A stretch of DNA of 15,160 nucleotides, from assembly GCF_000717185.1 (NCBI RefSeq), contig NZ_JNYE01000160.1, positions 1-15,160 on the forward strand. The letters run 5' to 3'. This DNA is from Kitasatospora phosalacinea. Its GTDB lineage: Bacteria > Actinomycetota > Actinomycetes > Streptomycetales > Streptomycetaceae. This document shows, in pieces, positions 1-10,100 of this stretch (within the stretch, counting starts at the first letter, position 1; every line of letters begins with the position of its first letter). The notes beneath the pieces were generated by a model. That model was not told the origin of the DNA. It ran no database searches and saw only the letters and a list, made by a program, of their open reading frames with translations. The translations under genes and the position numbers were made by a program.

Positions 1-1056
1 GCCGGAGGGGTGCGGGGTGGTGTCGTCCGCGGCCGGGGTTCCGGCTTCCTCGACGATGACGTGGGCGTTGGTGCCGCTGAGGCCGAACGCGGAGACGGCC
101 GCCCGGCGGACGCGTTCGCCCGCGGGCCAGGGGACCTCCTCGGTGAGCAGCCGGACGCCGCCGCCGCTCCAGTCCACGTGGCTGGACGGCGCGTCGACGT
201 GCAGGGTGCGGGGCAGGACGCCGTGGCGCAGCGCCATCACCATCTTGATGACGCCCGCGACCCCGGCCGCGGCCTGCGCGTGCCCGATGTTCGACTTGAT
301 CGAGCCGAGCCAGAGCGGCCGCCCGTCCTCGGGGCGCTCGCGCCCGTACGTGGCCAGCAGGGCCTGGGCCTCGATCGGGTCGCCGAGGGTGGTGCCGGTG
401 CCGTGCGCCTCGACCGCGTCCACGTCCGCAGCGGTGAGACCCGCATCCGCCAACGCCGCCGGCGCCTTCGGCCCAGCCGGTGCCGTCGGCGGCGTCGGCG
501 AAGGGCTTGCAGCGGCCGTCGGGGGCGAGGCCGCGCTGTTCGCTGAAGTCGATGAAGGTGCCGGGGGTGCCCATGACGGCGACGCCGCCCGCGAGGGCGA
601 GGGTGCACTCGCCGCGGCGCAGGGCCTGGGCGGCGAGGTGCAGGCCGACCAGCGAGGAGGAGCAGGCGGTGTCGACCGACCCGCGTAGACGCCGGTGGCG
701 CTGCCGCGCAGCGCGCCGGGGCGGATCCCGGCGCGCTCCAGGGCCTCCCAGGCGGCTTCTTCCCCGGTGGGGTCGTAGCAGCGTTCCTGGTCCCAGCCGC
801 GGTCGGCGGGGAAGGCGCCGACCGCGTCGGTGCCGTCGGCGACCAGGCGCCACAGGTCCTCGGGGGTGGCGATGCCGCCGGGGTAGTGGCAGGCCATGCC
901 GATGATCGCGATCGGTTCGGTGGCGCGCTGCTCGTGGTCGCGCAGTTGCCGCCGGGCCTCCCGCAGGTCGGTGGTGGCCCGCTTGAGGTAGCTGAGCAGT
1001 TTTTCCTCGCTGGCCATCGGCGTACCGGCCACCATTCCCTCGGCGTTGTCCGTCAC
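1..1056 (-). CDS. Type I modular PKS, N-terminal part with damaged ketosynthase (partial, runs off left edge)
   Basis: I see a GTG start at 1056-1054 with GGGAG at 1068-1064, 7 nt upstream. A coiled-coil docking segment ([20 protein letters not shown], from residue 15) precedes the KS opening [10 protein letters not shown]. The frame stays open to the window edge (352 codons), but the KS is not intact. DPTGE (near 760) is joined directly to [11 protein letters not shown], losing about 43 residues. After GVYAG (near 680) about 32 residues are missing and the reading shifts, so DTACSSS (Cys codon 664-662) lies in another frame. After GWAEGAG (near 460) about 48 residues are missing and the original frame returns at ALADAGL. 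The KS end is then normal, with [24 protein letters not shown] and SGTNAHVI. As written, the main frame has no catalytic Cys. A functional gene misassembled across repeats and a true pseudogene are both possible. It lies 52 bp downstream of the larger PKS gene and is probably co-transcribed with it. Confidence 0.85.
   Translation of the reverse strand, partial: MTDNAEGMVAGTPMASEEKLLSYLKRATTDLREARRQLRDHEQRATEPIAIIGMACHYPGGIATPEDLWRLVADGTDAVGAFPADRGWDQERCYDPTGEEAAWEALERAGIRPGALRGSATGVYAGRSTPPAPPRWSACTSPPRPCAAASAPSPSRAASPSWAPPAPSSTSANSAASPPTAAASPSPTPPTAPAGPKAPAALADAGLTAADVDAVEAHGTGTTLGDPIEAQALLATYGRERPEDGRPLWLGSIKSNIGHAQAAAGVAGVIKMVMALRHGVLPRTLHVDAPSSHVDWSGGGVRLLTEEVPWPAGERVRRAAVSAFGLSGTNAHVIVEEAGTPAADDTTPHPSG
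212..276. repeat. 65-bp perfect repeat shared with 11172-11236 (KS domains)
   Basis: Bases 212-276 and 11172-11236 are identical, and 6173-6236 is a close third copy. They encode the conserved [18 protein letters not shown] part of the KS. Such long identities between modules allow gene conversion in the cell and also collapse or false joining in short-read assembly. That bears on the gaps seen in the leftmost KS. Confidence 0.9.
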
Positions 1057-1111
1057 TGTCCGTCTCCCGTTTCGAACGCTATAGACGCGTAGTTGGCCCG
1101 ACCCACCCCTA
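1057..1111 (-). promoter_or_regulatory. Inter-PKS gap with TAGGGGT element, -10-like box and RBS
   Basis: TAGGGGT (1111-1105) includes the TAG stop of the large PKS gene. After 21 nt comes TATAGC (1083-1078), the best -10-like hexamer in the window, then GGGAG (1068-1064) 7 nt before the GTG start. The downstream PKS gene could therefore have its own promoter besides read-through. The implied leader would be short, about 15 nt. Confidence 0.35.
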
Positions 1112-4100
1112 TTCGGATCGTCCCGGCCCCAGTTCTGCGGCGAGCCACTCGGAGACCGCCGCCGCGGTGGACGGTGCGTCGTCGGCGACGATGCTGAAGT
1201 GGTCGCCGGGGACGTTCCGCACCTGGTCGGCGAGGCTCCAGTCGGTGCGCCAGGCGTCCGCCCCGGGCCCGGCGACCCCAGTGGCCGCAGGGGCGTCGGC
1301 AGGGGTGTCGTCGCCGAGCGTGAAGCGGCGCTCGGGGCGCAGCAGGACGGTCGCGGCGGCCAGCGGCGCGACGGGGACGGTGGGGAGCAGTTCCATGTAG
1401 CGGGCCATCGCGGTGAGCTTGGTGCGGTCGAGCGCTTCCTGGCCGGATTCCTGCCGGAGCATCCCGGCGGCCATGTCGACGACGGTCTCGGCCCGGGACT
1501 TCCCGGCCTCGGCCGAGCCGTCACCCTCGTCGTCCCCGCCGTCGTCCCCGCCGTCGTCCCCGCCGCCGTCCCCGACACCGGCGGCCGCGCCGCCCACCGG
1601 GTAGGTGTCGAGGAGCAGCACGGTGGCCGGTCCGCGGCCGAGCGCTTCGAGCCGGGCGGCGACCGCGTAGGCGAAGACGCCCGCGGAGGAGTAGCCGAGC
1701 AGGGCGTAGGGGGTGTCGTCGGCGGCGTCGGCGGCGTCCAGGATGCTCGCGGCGAGGACCTCGACGACCGCGTCGGCGGTGGCGGGGAGGGCCTCGTCGG
1801 GCAGGAAGCCGGGCATCGGCAGGACGGACACCTGGGCGCTGTCGCGCAGTTGGGCGGCGATCCGGGCGTACTGGTAGGCGCCGCCCATGGCGACGGGGGT
1901 GGAGAGGCAGAGCAGTCGGGGCAGGCCGTCGCCCTCGCTGAGCTTGAGGGCGGCGGGTGCGGTGCCGAGGTCGGCGAGCGAGGTGAAGGAGGTGCGTAGG
2001 TTGGCGGCGGCGGCGAGGACGGCGAGGCCCTCGCGGGTCTTGCCGGCCCGGACGGCTTCGACGAAGAGCTGGCGCAGGCCGTCGGAGGCGGTGTCGGCGC
2101 CGGTGTCGGCGGCGGGGGGTGCGGTGCTGCCGTCGGCGGGTGCGGTGGCGTCGGCGAGTTCGGTGAGCAGGTGGGCGGCGAGCGCCTCGGGGTCCTGGTG
2201 GTCGAAGACGACGGTGGCGGGCAGGCGCAGTCCGGTGCTGGTGGCGAGCCGGTTGCGCAGGTCGACGGCGGTGAGCGAGTCGAAGCCGAGTTCGAGGAAC
2301 GGCCGGTTGGCGTCGACGGATCCGGCGTCGGGGTGGCCGAGGAGTTGGGCGACGCTCTCGCGGACGAGGTCGCGGACGGCTTCGGCGCGCCGCGGGGCGG
2401 GCATGGCCGCGAGGCGGCGGCGCAGCTCGGCCGGGTCGGCGGGGGCCGCGGTGGTGGTGGCGGTGCGCCGGGCGGGTGCGGTGAGGGCGCGCAGCAGGTG
2501 GGGGGCGCCGGTGGCGGGGGTGCTGCCGGTGGCGAGCAGCAGTCGGGCAGGGACGAGGAGGTGCTCGGGGCGGACGGCCGCGGTGTCGAGCAGTTCGGTG
2601 CCCTCGGCGGCGGAGAGCGCGCCCATTCCGGCGCGGGCCATCCGGGCCTGCTGGGCGCCGGTGAGGGTGTCCGCCCACAGGCCCCAGGCGAGGGACTGGG
2701 CGGGCAGGCCGTGGGCGCGGCGGTGCGCGGCCAGGGCGTCGAGGAAGGAGTTGGCGGCGGCGTAGTTGCCCTGGCCGGGGTTGCCGAACAGGCCGGAGGC
2801 GGAGGAGAAGAGCACGAAGGCGCTCAACTCGGCGTCCAAGGTTGCCCGGTGGAGGTTGAGTGCGGCGTCGACCTTGGGGCGCAGCACGGTGGCGAGCCGG
2901 TCGCCGGTGAGGGCGGTGAGGGCGCCGTCGTCGAGCGCGCCGGCCAGGTGGACGACGGCGGTGAGCGGGTGCTCGGCGGGGATGCCGGCGAGCAGGGCGG
3001 TGACGGCGTCGGCGTCGGCGAGGTCGCAGGCGGCGGCTTCGACGTGGGCGCCGAGGGCGGTGAGTTCGGCGGCGGCCTCGGGCAGGGTGCCGCGGCGGCT
3101 GACCAGCAGCAGGCGGCGGGTGCCGTGGGCGGTGACGAGGTGGCGGGCGAGCAGGGCGCCGATGGTGCCGGTGGCGCCGGTGAGCAGGGTGGTGCCCTCG
3201 CCGCCGAAGGTGCTGCCCGCGGTGGCGGTGCCGTCGGCGGGCAGCGGGCGGGGGCGGACCAGGCGCGGGACGGACGCCTTGCCGCGGCGGACGACGGCCT
3301 GCGGTTCGCCGGAGGCGGCCAGGGCCGGGAGCAGGGCGTACGAGGCGGGGTCGTCGTCGAGGTCGGCGAGGACGAAGCGGCCGGGGTGCTCGGACTGGGC
3401 GGAGCGGACCAGGCCGGTGACGGCGGCTCCGGCCAGGTCGGTGGTGTCCTCGCCGGGGAGGGCGGCGGCGCCGCGGGTGACGATCACCAGCGGGCCGTCG
3501 GGCCCGGCCTCGTCGCGTTCGGCGAGTTCGCGCTGCAGCAGGTCGAGGACGGCGCGGGTGGCGCGGTGGACGGTGTCGGCGTCGTTGCCGGGGTGCGGCT
3601 GCTCGACGGTGCGGACGGGGCTCCCCGCGGCGGTGTCCTGGGCGGCGGTGTCCAGGGCGGCGGGCAGCCAGTCGACGGCGTACAGCGACTCGTGGCGTCC
3701 GGTGGCGGCGGGGGTGGCGAGGTCGGTGCCGCCGCGCAGCAGCAGCGACTCGACGGCGGCGACGGGTGCGCCGCCCTGGTCGGCGAGGGTGAGGGAGACG
3801 GCGCCGCCGCCGAGCGGGCGGACCCGGACCCGGACCCTGGTGGCGCCGGTGGCGTACAGCTCGACGCCGGACCAGGCGAACGGCAGGCCGCGGGTGACCT
3901 CGCCCTCGGCGAGGGCGATGGCGTGCAGGGCGGCGTCCAGGACGGCGGGGTGCAGGCCGAAGCCGAGCACCTGGGAGCCCGGTGACTGGTCGAGGGCGAC
4001 GTCGGCGTACACGTCGCCGTCCAGCGCCCAGGCGGCGCGCAGGCCGCGGAACAGCGGGCCGTAGGTGAGTCCGGCCTCGGCCAGGCCGGGGTAGAGCTCG

Positions 4101-7100
4101 GCGAGGTCGATGGCCTCGGCCCCGGCGGGGGGCCATTCGGTGAGCGGGTCGGGGTGCGTCCCGGTGTCGACGGCGAGGGTGCCGGCGGCGTGCCGGGTCC
4201 ACGGGTCGCGGGCGGTGGGGCGGGAGTGGACGGCGACGGCGCGGCGTCCGGCCGGGTCGGGGGCGCCGACGGCGACCTGCACCTGGAGCTGGGTCCGGCC
4301 GTGTTCGGCGAGGATCAGCGGCTGTTCCAGGGTGAGGTCCTCCAGGCGGCGGCAGCCGACCTCGTCCCCGGCCCGGACGGCGAGTTCGACGAGCGCGGCG
4401 CCGGGGAGCATCACGGCCCCGCCGACCCGGTGGTCGGCCAGCCAGGGGTGGGTGCCGAGCGAGAGGCGGCCGATCAGGGCGGTGCCCTCGGAGCCGGCGA
4501 AGCCGACGGCGGCGCCGACCACCGGGTGGGCGACGGCCTCCAGGCCGGTGGCGGCGAGGTCGCCGCCGCCGCGCAGCGCCTTGGGGTCGACCTCGGGCCA
4601 GTAGCGGCGGCGCTGGAAGGCGTAGCCGGGCAGCGGGACGGGGCGCGGGGTGCGTCCGGCGAACAGGGCGGCGGCGTCGAGGCCGAGCCCTTCGGCGTGC
4701 AGGCGGGCCGCGGCCCGGTGCACGGTGAGCGTCTCGGGGCGTTCCCTGTCGAGCAGCGGGAGCGTCGCGGCGCCGCCGTCCCGGTCGGCCAGGCAGGCCT
4801 GGGCGAGGGCGCTGAGGGTGCCGTCGGCGCCGAGTTCGACGTACCGGGTGACGCCGGCCTGCTCCAGGGCGCGGACGGCGTCGAGGAAGCGGACGGTCTG
4901 CCGGCAGTTCGCCACCCAGTACTCGGGGGTGGCGCTCTCGCCCGCTCCGAGGAGGCGGCCGGTGACGGTGGAGGCCATCGGGACGCGGGCCTCGCCGTAG
5001 GAGAGTTCGGCGGCGACGGCGTGCAGCTCGTCGAGGATCGGGTCCATCTGCGGGGAGTGGACGGCCTGGTTGACGCCCAGGCGGCGGGTGCGGCGGCCCA
5101 GCGCGCTCCAGTGGGCGGCGAGTTCCAGCACCGGCTGCTCGTCGCCGGAGACCACGACCGAGCGCGGGCCGTTGACCACGGCGAGGCCGACCCGGTCGCC
5201 GAGCAGCGGTTCCAGCTCCTCGGGGGTGGCTTCGACGGCGACGGCGGCGCCGCCGGTGAGGGCGGCCATCAGGCGGCCGCGGTGCGCGGTGAGCCGGACG
5301 GCGTCGGGCAGCGGCAGGACGCCCGCGGCGTGCGCGGCGGCCAGCTCGCCGACCGAGTGGCCGAGGACGAAGTCGGGGCGCTGGCCCCAGGATTCGAGCA
5401 GCCGGAACAGCGCGGTCTCCAGGGCGAAGACCGAGGCCAGCACGTACGGGGTCTCGTCGATCAGGGCGGCGTCGGCACTGCCGGGCTCGGCGAACACCAC
5501 CTCGCGCAGGTCGCGCTCCAGGTGGGGGCGGAAGGCGTCGGCGACCTCGTCGTAGGCGCGGGTGAAGGCGGGCAGGGCGGCGTACAGTTCGCGGCCCATG
5601 CCGGTGCGTTGGATTCCCTGGCCGGGGAAGAGGAAGGCGGTGCGGCGGCCGGTGCGGGCCGCGCCGCGGAACGCGGCGGGCACGGTCCGGCCCTCGGCGA
5701 GGGCGGCCAGGGCGGCGAGCGCCTCCGCCCGGTCGGCGCCGACCACGGCCGCCCGGTACGGCATCGCGGCCCGGGTGGCGGCCAACTGGGCTCCGACGTC
5801 GTCGAGTTCGAGTTCGGGGTGGGCGAGCAGGTGGGCGTGCAGCCGGGCCGCCTGGGCGGGCAGCGCCTCGTCGGTGCGGGCGGACAGCAGCAGCGGCGCC
5901 GCGGCGGCGGGCACCGGCTCGGCGGCGGCGGGCGCGGAGGTGACGGCGGGCGCGGAGGTGACGGCGGGCGCGGGGGCGACGGCGGGCGCGGGGGCCTGCT
6001 CCAGGATGACGTGCGCGTTGGTGCCGCTGTAGCCGAACGCGGAGACCCCGGCCCGGCGCGGGCGGCCGCTCTCCTCCCAGGGGAGGTTCTCGGCCAGCAG
6101 CCGGACCTGCCCGGTCGACCAGTCGACGCTGCCGGTGGGCTCCTGGGCGTAGCGGGAGCGGGGCAGCACGCCGTGGCGCAGCGCCTGCACCATCTTGATG
6201 ACGCCCGCGACGCCCGCCGCGGCCTGGCTGTGCCCGATGTTGGACTTGACCGAGCCGAGCCACAGCGGCCGGTCGGCGGGCCGGTCCCGGCCGTAGGTGG
6301 CGAGCAGGGCGCCGAGCTCGATCGGGTCGCCGAGGGTGGTGCCGGTGCCGTGGCCCTCGACCGCGTCCACGTCGGCGGGCTCCAGCCCGGCGACGGCGAG
6401 CGCCCGGCGGATCATCCGCTCCTGGGCGAGGCCGTTGGGCGCGGTCAGGCCGTTGGAGGTGCCGTCCTGGTTGACGGCGGTGGCGCGGACCACGGCGAGC
6501 ACCTGGTGGCCGCGCCGCTGCGCCTCGGAGAGCCGCTCCAGGACGAGGACGCCGACGCCCTCGGCCCAGCCGACGCCGTCGGCCTGCGCGGAGTACGCCT
6601 TGCAGCGGCCGTCGGGCGAGGAGCCGCCCTGGATGTCGGAGAGCGCGAACGCCTCGGGCGAGGCGAGCAGGGTGACGCCGCCCGCCAGCGCGACCGTGCA
6701 GTCGCCGTTGCGCAGCGCCTGGGCGGCGACGTGCAGGGCGACCAGCGAGGAGGAGCAGGCGGTGTCGATGGAGACGGCGGGGCCCTCCAGGCCGAGCAGG
6801 TAGGAGACCCGGCCGGAGACGACGCTGCCGAGGGTGCCGGTGCCGCGGTGGAACAGGTTGTCGGGCAGCAGCCCGGCGGGGCCCGCGTCGTAGTCGCTCT
6901 GCATGGCCCCGGCGAAGACGCCGGTGGGGCTGCCCTTGAGGGCGGCCGGGTCGAGTCCGGCGCTCTCCAGCGCCTCCCAGCAGACCTCCAGGAACTTGCG
7001 CTGCTGCGGGTCCATCATCAGCGCCTCGTTGGGGCTGATCCCGAAGAAGGGCGCGTCGAAGTCGGTGGCGTCGCGCAGGAACCCGCCCTCGGGCTGCTTG

Positions 7101-10100
7101 CCGGTGGCGGCGACCAGCTCGGTCCAGTAGTCCATGTCCCAGGCGCGGTCGGTCGGGAACGCGGCGACCGCGTCGGCGCCGGAGGTGACCAGCTGCCACA
7201 GGTCGGCGGGCGACTCGACGCCGCCGGGGTAGCGGCAGGCCATGCCGACGATCGCGATCGGCTCGTCCTGCGCGGCGCCGGGGAGGGCCTCCACGGGCTC
7301 GTCGGCGTCGGCGTGCGCGGCGGCGCCGAAGATCTCGCCGTGCAGGTGCTCGGCGAGGTCGCGGGCGGTGGGGTGGTCGAAGACCACGGTGACCCGCAGC
7401 CGGACGCCGGTGGCGGCGGTCAGCCGGTTGCGGACCTCGACGGAGGTCAGCGAGTCGAAGCCGAGGTCCTTGAACACCCGGTCGGCGTCGACGAGTTCGG
7501 CCCCGGCGTGGCCGAGCACCGCGGCGACGTGCACCCGCACCAGGTCGGTCAGGGCGGCCAGCTGCCCGGCCCGCGGCAGGCCGGCCAGCCGGGCCCGCAG
7601 CGGCTCGGCCCCGGCCTGCCGGTCAGCGGCCGCGGGGCGGCGGACGGCGGCGGGCACCAGGCCGCGCAGCCGGTCGGGGAAGGCGTCGGGGTCGGCGCGC
7701 AGCGCGGCGAGGTCGAACCGGATCGGGACCAGGACGGCCTCGTCGCGGGCCGCGGCCTCGTCGAACAGGGCCAGGCCCTCCTCGGCGGTGAGCGCGTCGG
7801 CGGCGGCCCGGCCGGTGCCGCCCATGCTGGCGGCGAGCGCCCACTGGCCCCAGGCCAGCGACTGGGCGGGCAGGCCCTCGGCGGCGCGCTGCGCGGCGAG
7901 CGCGTCCAGGAAGCTGTTGGCGGCGGCGTAGTTGGCCTGCCCGGGGGCGCCGAGCACACCGGCGGCCGAGGAGAACAGCACGAACGCGGCCGGTTCGTGG
8001 CTCTTCGTCAGTTCGTGCAGGTGCCAGGCGGCGTCGGCCTTGGCGGCCAGGACGGCGTCGAAGCGCTCGGGGGTCTGCGCGCCGAAGGTGCCGTCGCGCA
8101 GGACGCCCGCGGTGTGCACGACGGCGGCGATCTCCCGGTCGGCGGTCAGCACCCGGACGGCCTCGCGGTCGGCGAGGTCGCAGGCGACGACCTCGGCGTC
8201 GGCGCCCAGCGCGCCCAGGTCGGCGACCAGCTGCTCGGCGCCCGGCGCGGCGGGGCCGCTGCGGCTGACCAGCAGCAGGCGGCGGATGCCGTGCCGCTGG
8301 ACGAGGTGGCGGGCCAGCAGGGCGCCGAGGGCGCCGGTGCCGCCGGAGACCAGCACCTGTCCGGGGTGCGCCGCGGCGACGGCCCAGGGCTGGTGCCCGG
8401 CCTCGGGGGCGGGCACGGCCCGCACCAGGCGGGGGGTCCACAGTTCGGTGCCGCGGACGGCGCTCTCGGCCAGGTCGGCGGCCACGATGCCGGGCAGCAG
8501 GGCGGTGACGTCCTGTCCGGCGGCGTCCTGCCCGGTGGGGGCGTCGACCAGGAACAGGCGGCCCGGGTGCTCCGTCTGCGCGGAGCGGAGCATGCCGTGC
8601 ACCGCGGCGCCCGCCAGGTCGGCGGGCGCCTCGCCGGGCAGGGCGACCGCGCCGCGGGTGAGCAGCACCAGGCGGGAGTCGTCGAAGCGCTCGTCGGCGA
8701 GCCAGCCCTGCACCCGGGCGAGCACCCGGTGCAGTGCCGCCCGCGCGGCGTCCGCGTCCGGGCCGCCGTCGACCGGCAGCACCAGGAGCGGCGGCACCGG
8801 GGCGTCCGGGGCGAGCGCGTCGAGGGCGTCGAGGGCCAGGACCTGCGCGGCGGCGTCCGGGGCGGCCTCGGGGGCGGTGCGCCGGGTCCACTCGACCCGG
8901 TGGAGCAGGTCGGGGCGGGCGGCGCCCTCGGCACCGCCCGGGGCGAGGGTCCGCAGGGTCAGGGCGCCGACCGAGCCGACGGGCTGCCCGGCCGCGTCGG
9001 CGAGCTGCAGCGCGACCGTGCGGGCGCCGTCGGCGGACGGCCTGCCGACCCGGCCGATCCGCACCCGGACGGCGTCCGCGCCCGCGGCGAACAACTCGAC
9101 GTCGGACCAGGTGTACGGGAGCGCGGCGGAGCCGTCGGCCGCGTCCGGGCCCTCGTCGCCGTCGCCGTCGCCGCCGCCGTCGAGCAGGCCGATCGCGTGC
9201 AGCACGGAGTCGAACACCGCCGGGTGCAGGCCGAAGTCGGACGCGTGGTGCCGGGCCTGTTCGGGCAGCGCCGCCTCGGCGTACACCTCCTCGCCGAGCC
9301 GCCAGGCGGCCCGCAGGCCCTGGAACACCGGCCCGTAGGCCAGGCCGCCCGCGGCGGCCAGTTCCTCGTACATGCCGTCCAGGTCGACGGGCTGCGCGCC
9401 CTTCGGCGGCCAGGCGGCGAGGTCGAACGAGGCCTCGCCGTCGGTCTGCGCGAGCAGGCCCTCGGCGTGCAGGGTCCAGGGCTCCTCGGTGAACTCGGCG
9501 TCGGGCTGCGAGTGGACGGTGACCGGACGGATGCCGTCCTCGTCCGGGTTGCCGATGCCGACCTGGATCCGGACGCCGTCCTGCCCGTTCAGCACCAGCG
9601 GGGCCCGCAGCGTCAGTTCGCGCACCGCCGTGCACCCGACCCGCTCGCCGGCCCGCAGCGCCAGCTCGACGAAGGCCGTGCCGGGCAGCAGCGTCCGGCC
9701 GCCGACCCGGTGGTCGGCCAGCCAGGTGTGGGTTCCGGCCGACAGGCGGCCCAGCAGCACCACGCCCTCCGAGTCGGCCAGCACGGTGGCGGCCCCCAGC
9801 AGCGGGTGGCCGACGGCCTCCAGACCGAGCGAGGACGGGTCGCCGTCGTTGGCGGACGGCTCCAGCCAGTAGCGCTGCCGCTGGAAGGCGTAGGTGGGCA
9901 GGTCCGCGGCGGGCGTGCCCGGGTAGAAGGCGTGCCAGTCGACGGGGGTGCCGTGGGTGTGCAGGGTGGCGAGGGCGGTGACGGCGGACTGCTCCTCGGG
10001 GCGGCCCCGGCGCAGGGCGCGGACCTGGCGCACCCAGTAGTCGGGCGAGGTCAGTTCCTCGGCGCTCTGGCCGGTCAGGGTCGAGACGACCGTCACGTTC

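Noticed and set aside
1521..7199. Long minus-strand frame inside the PKS gene
   Set aside because: It is arginine/proline-rich, has no motifs, and is the shifted shadow of module 2.
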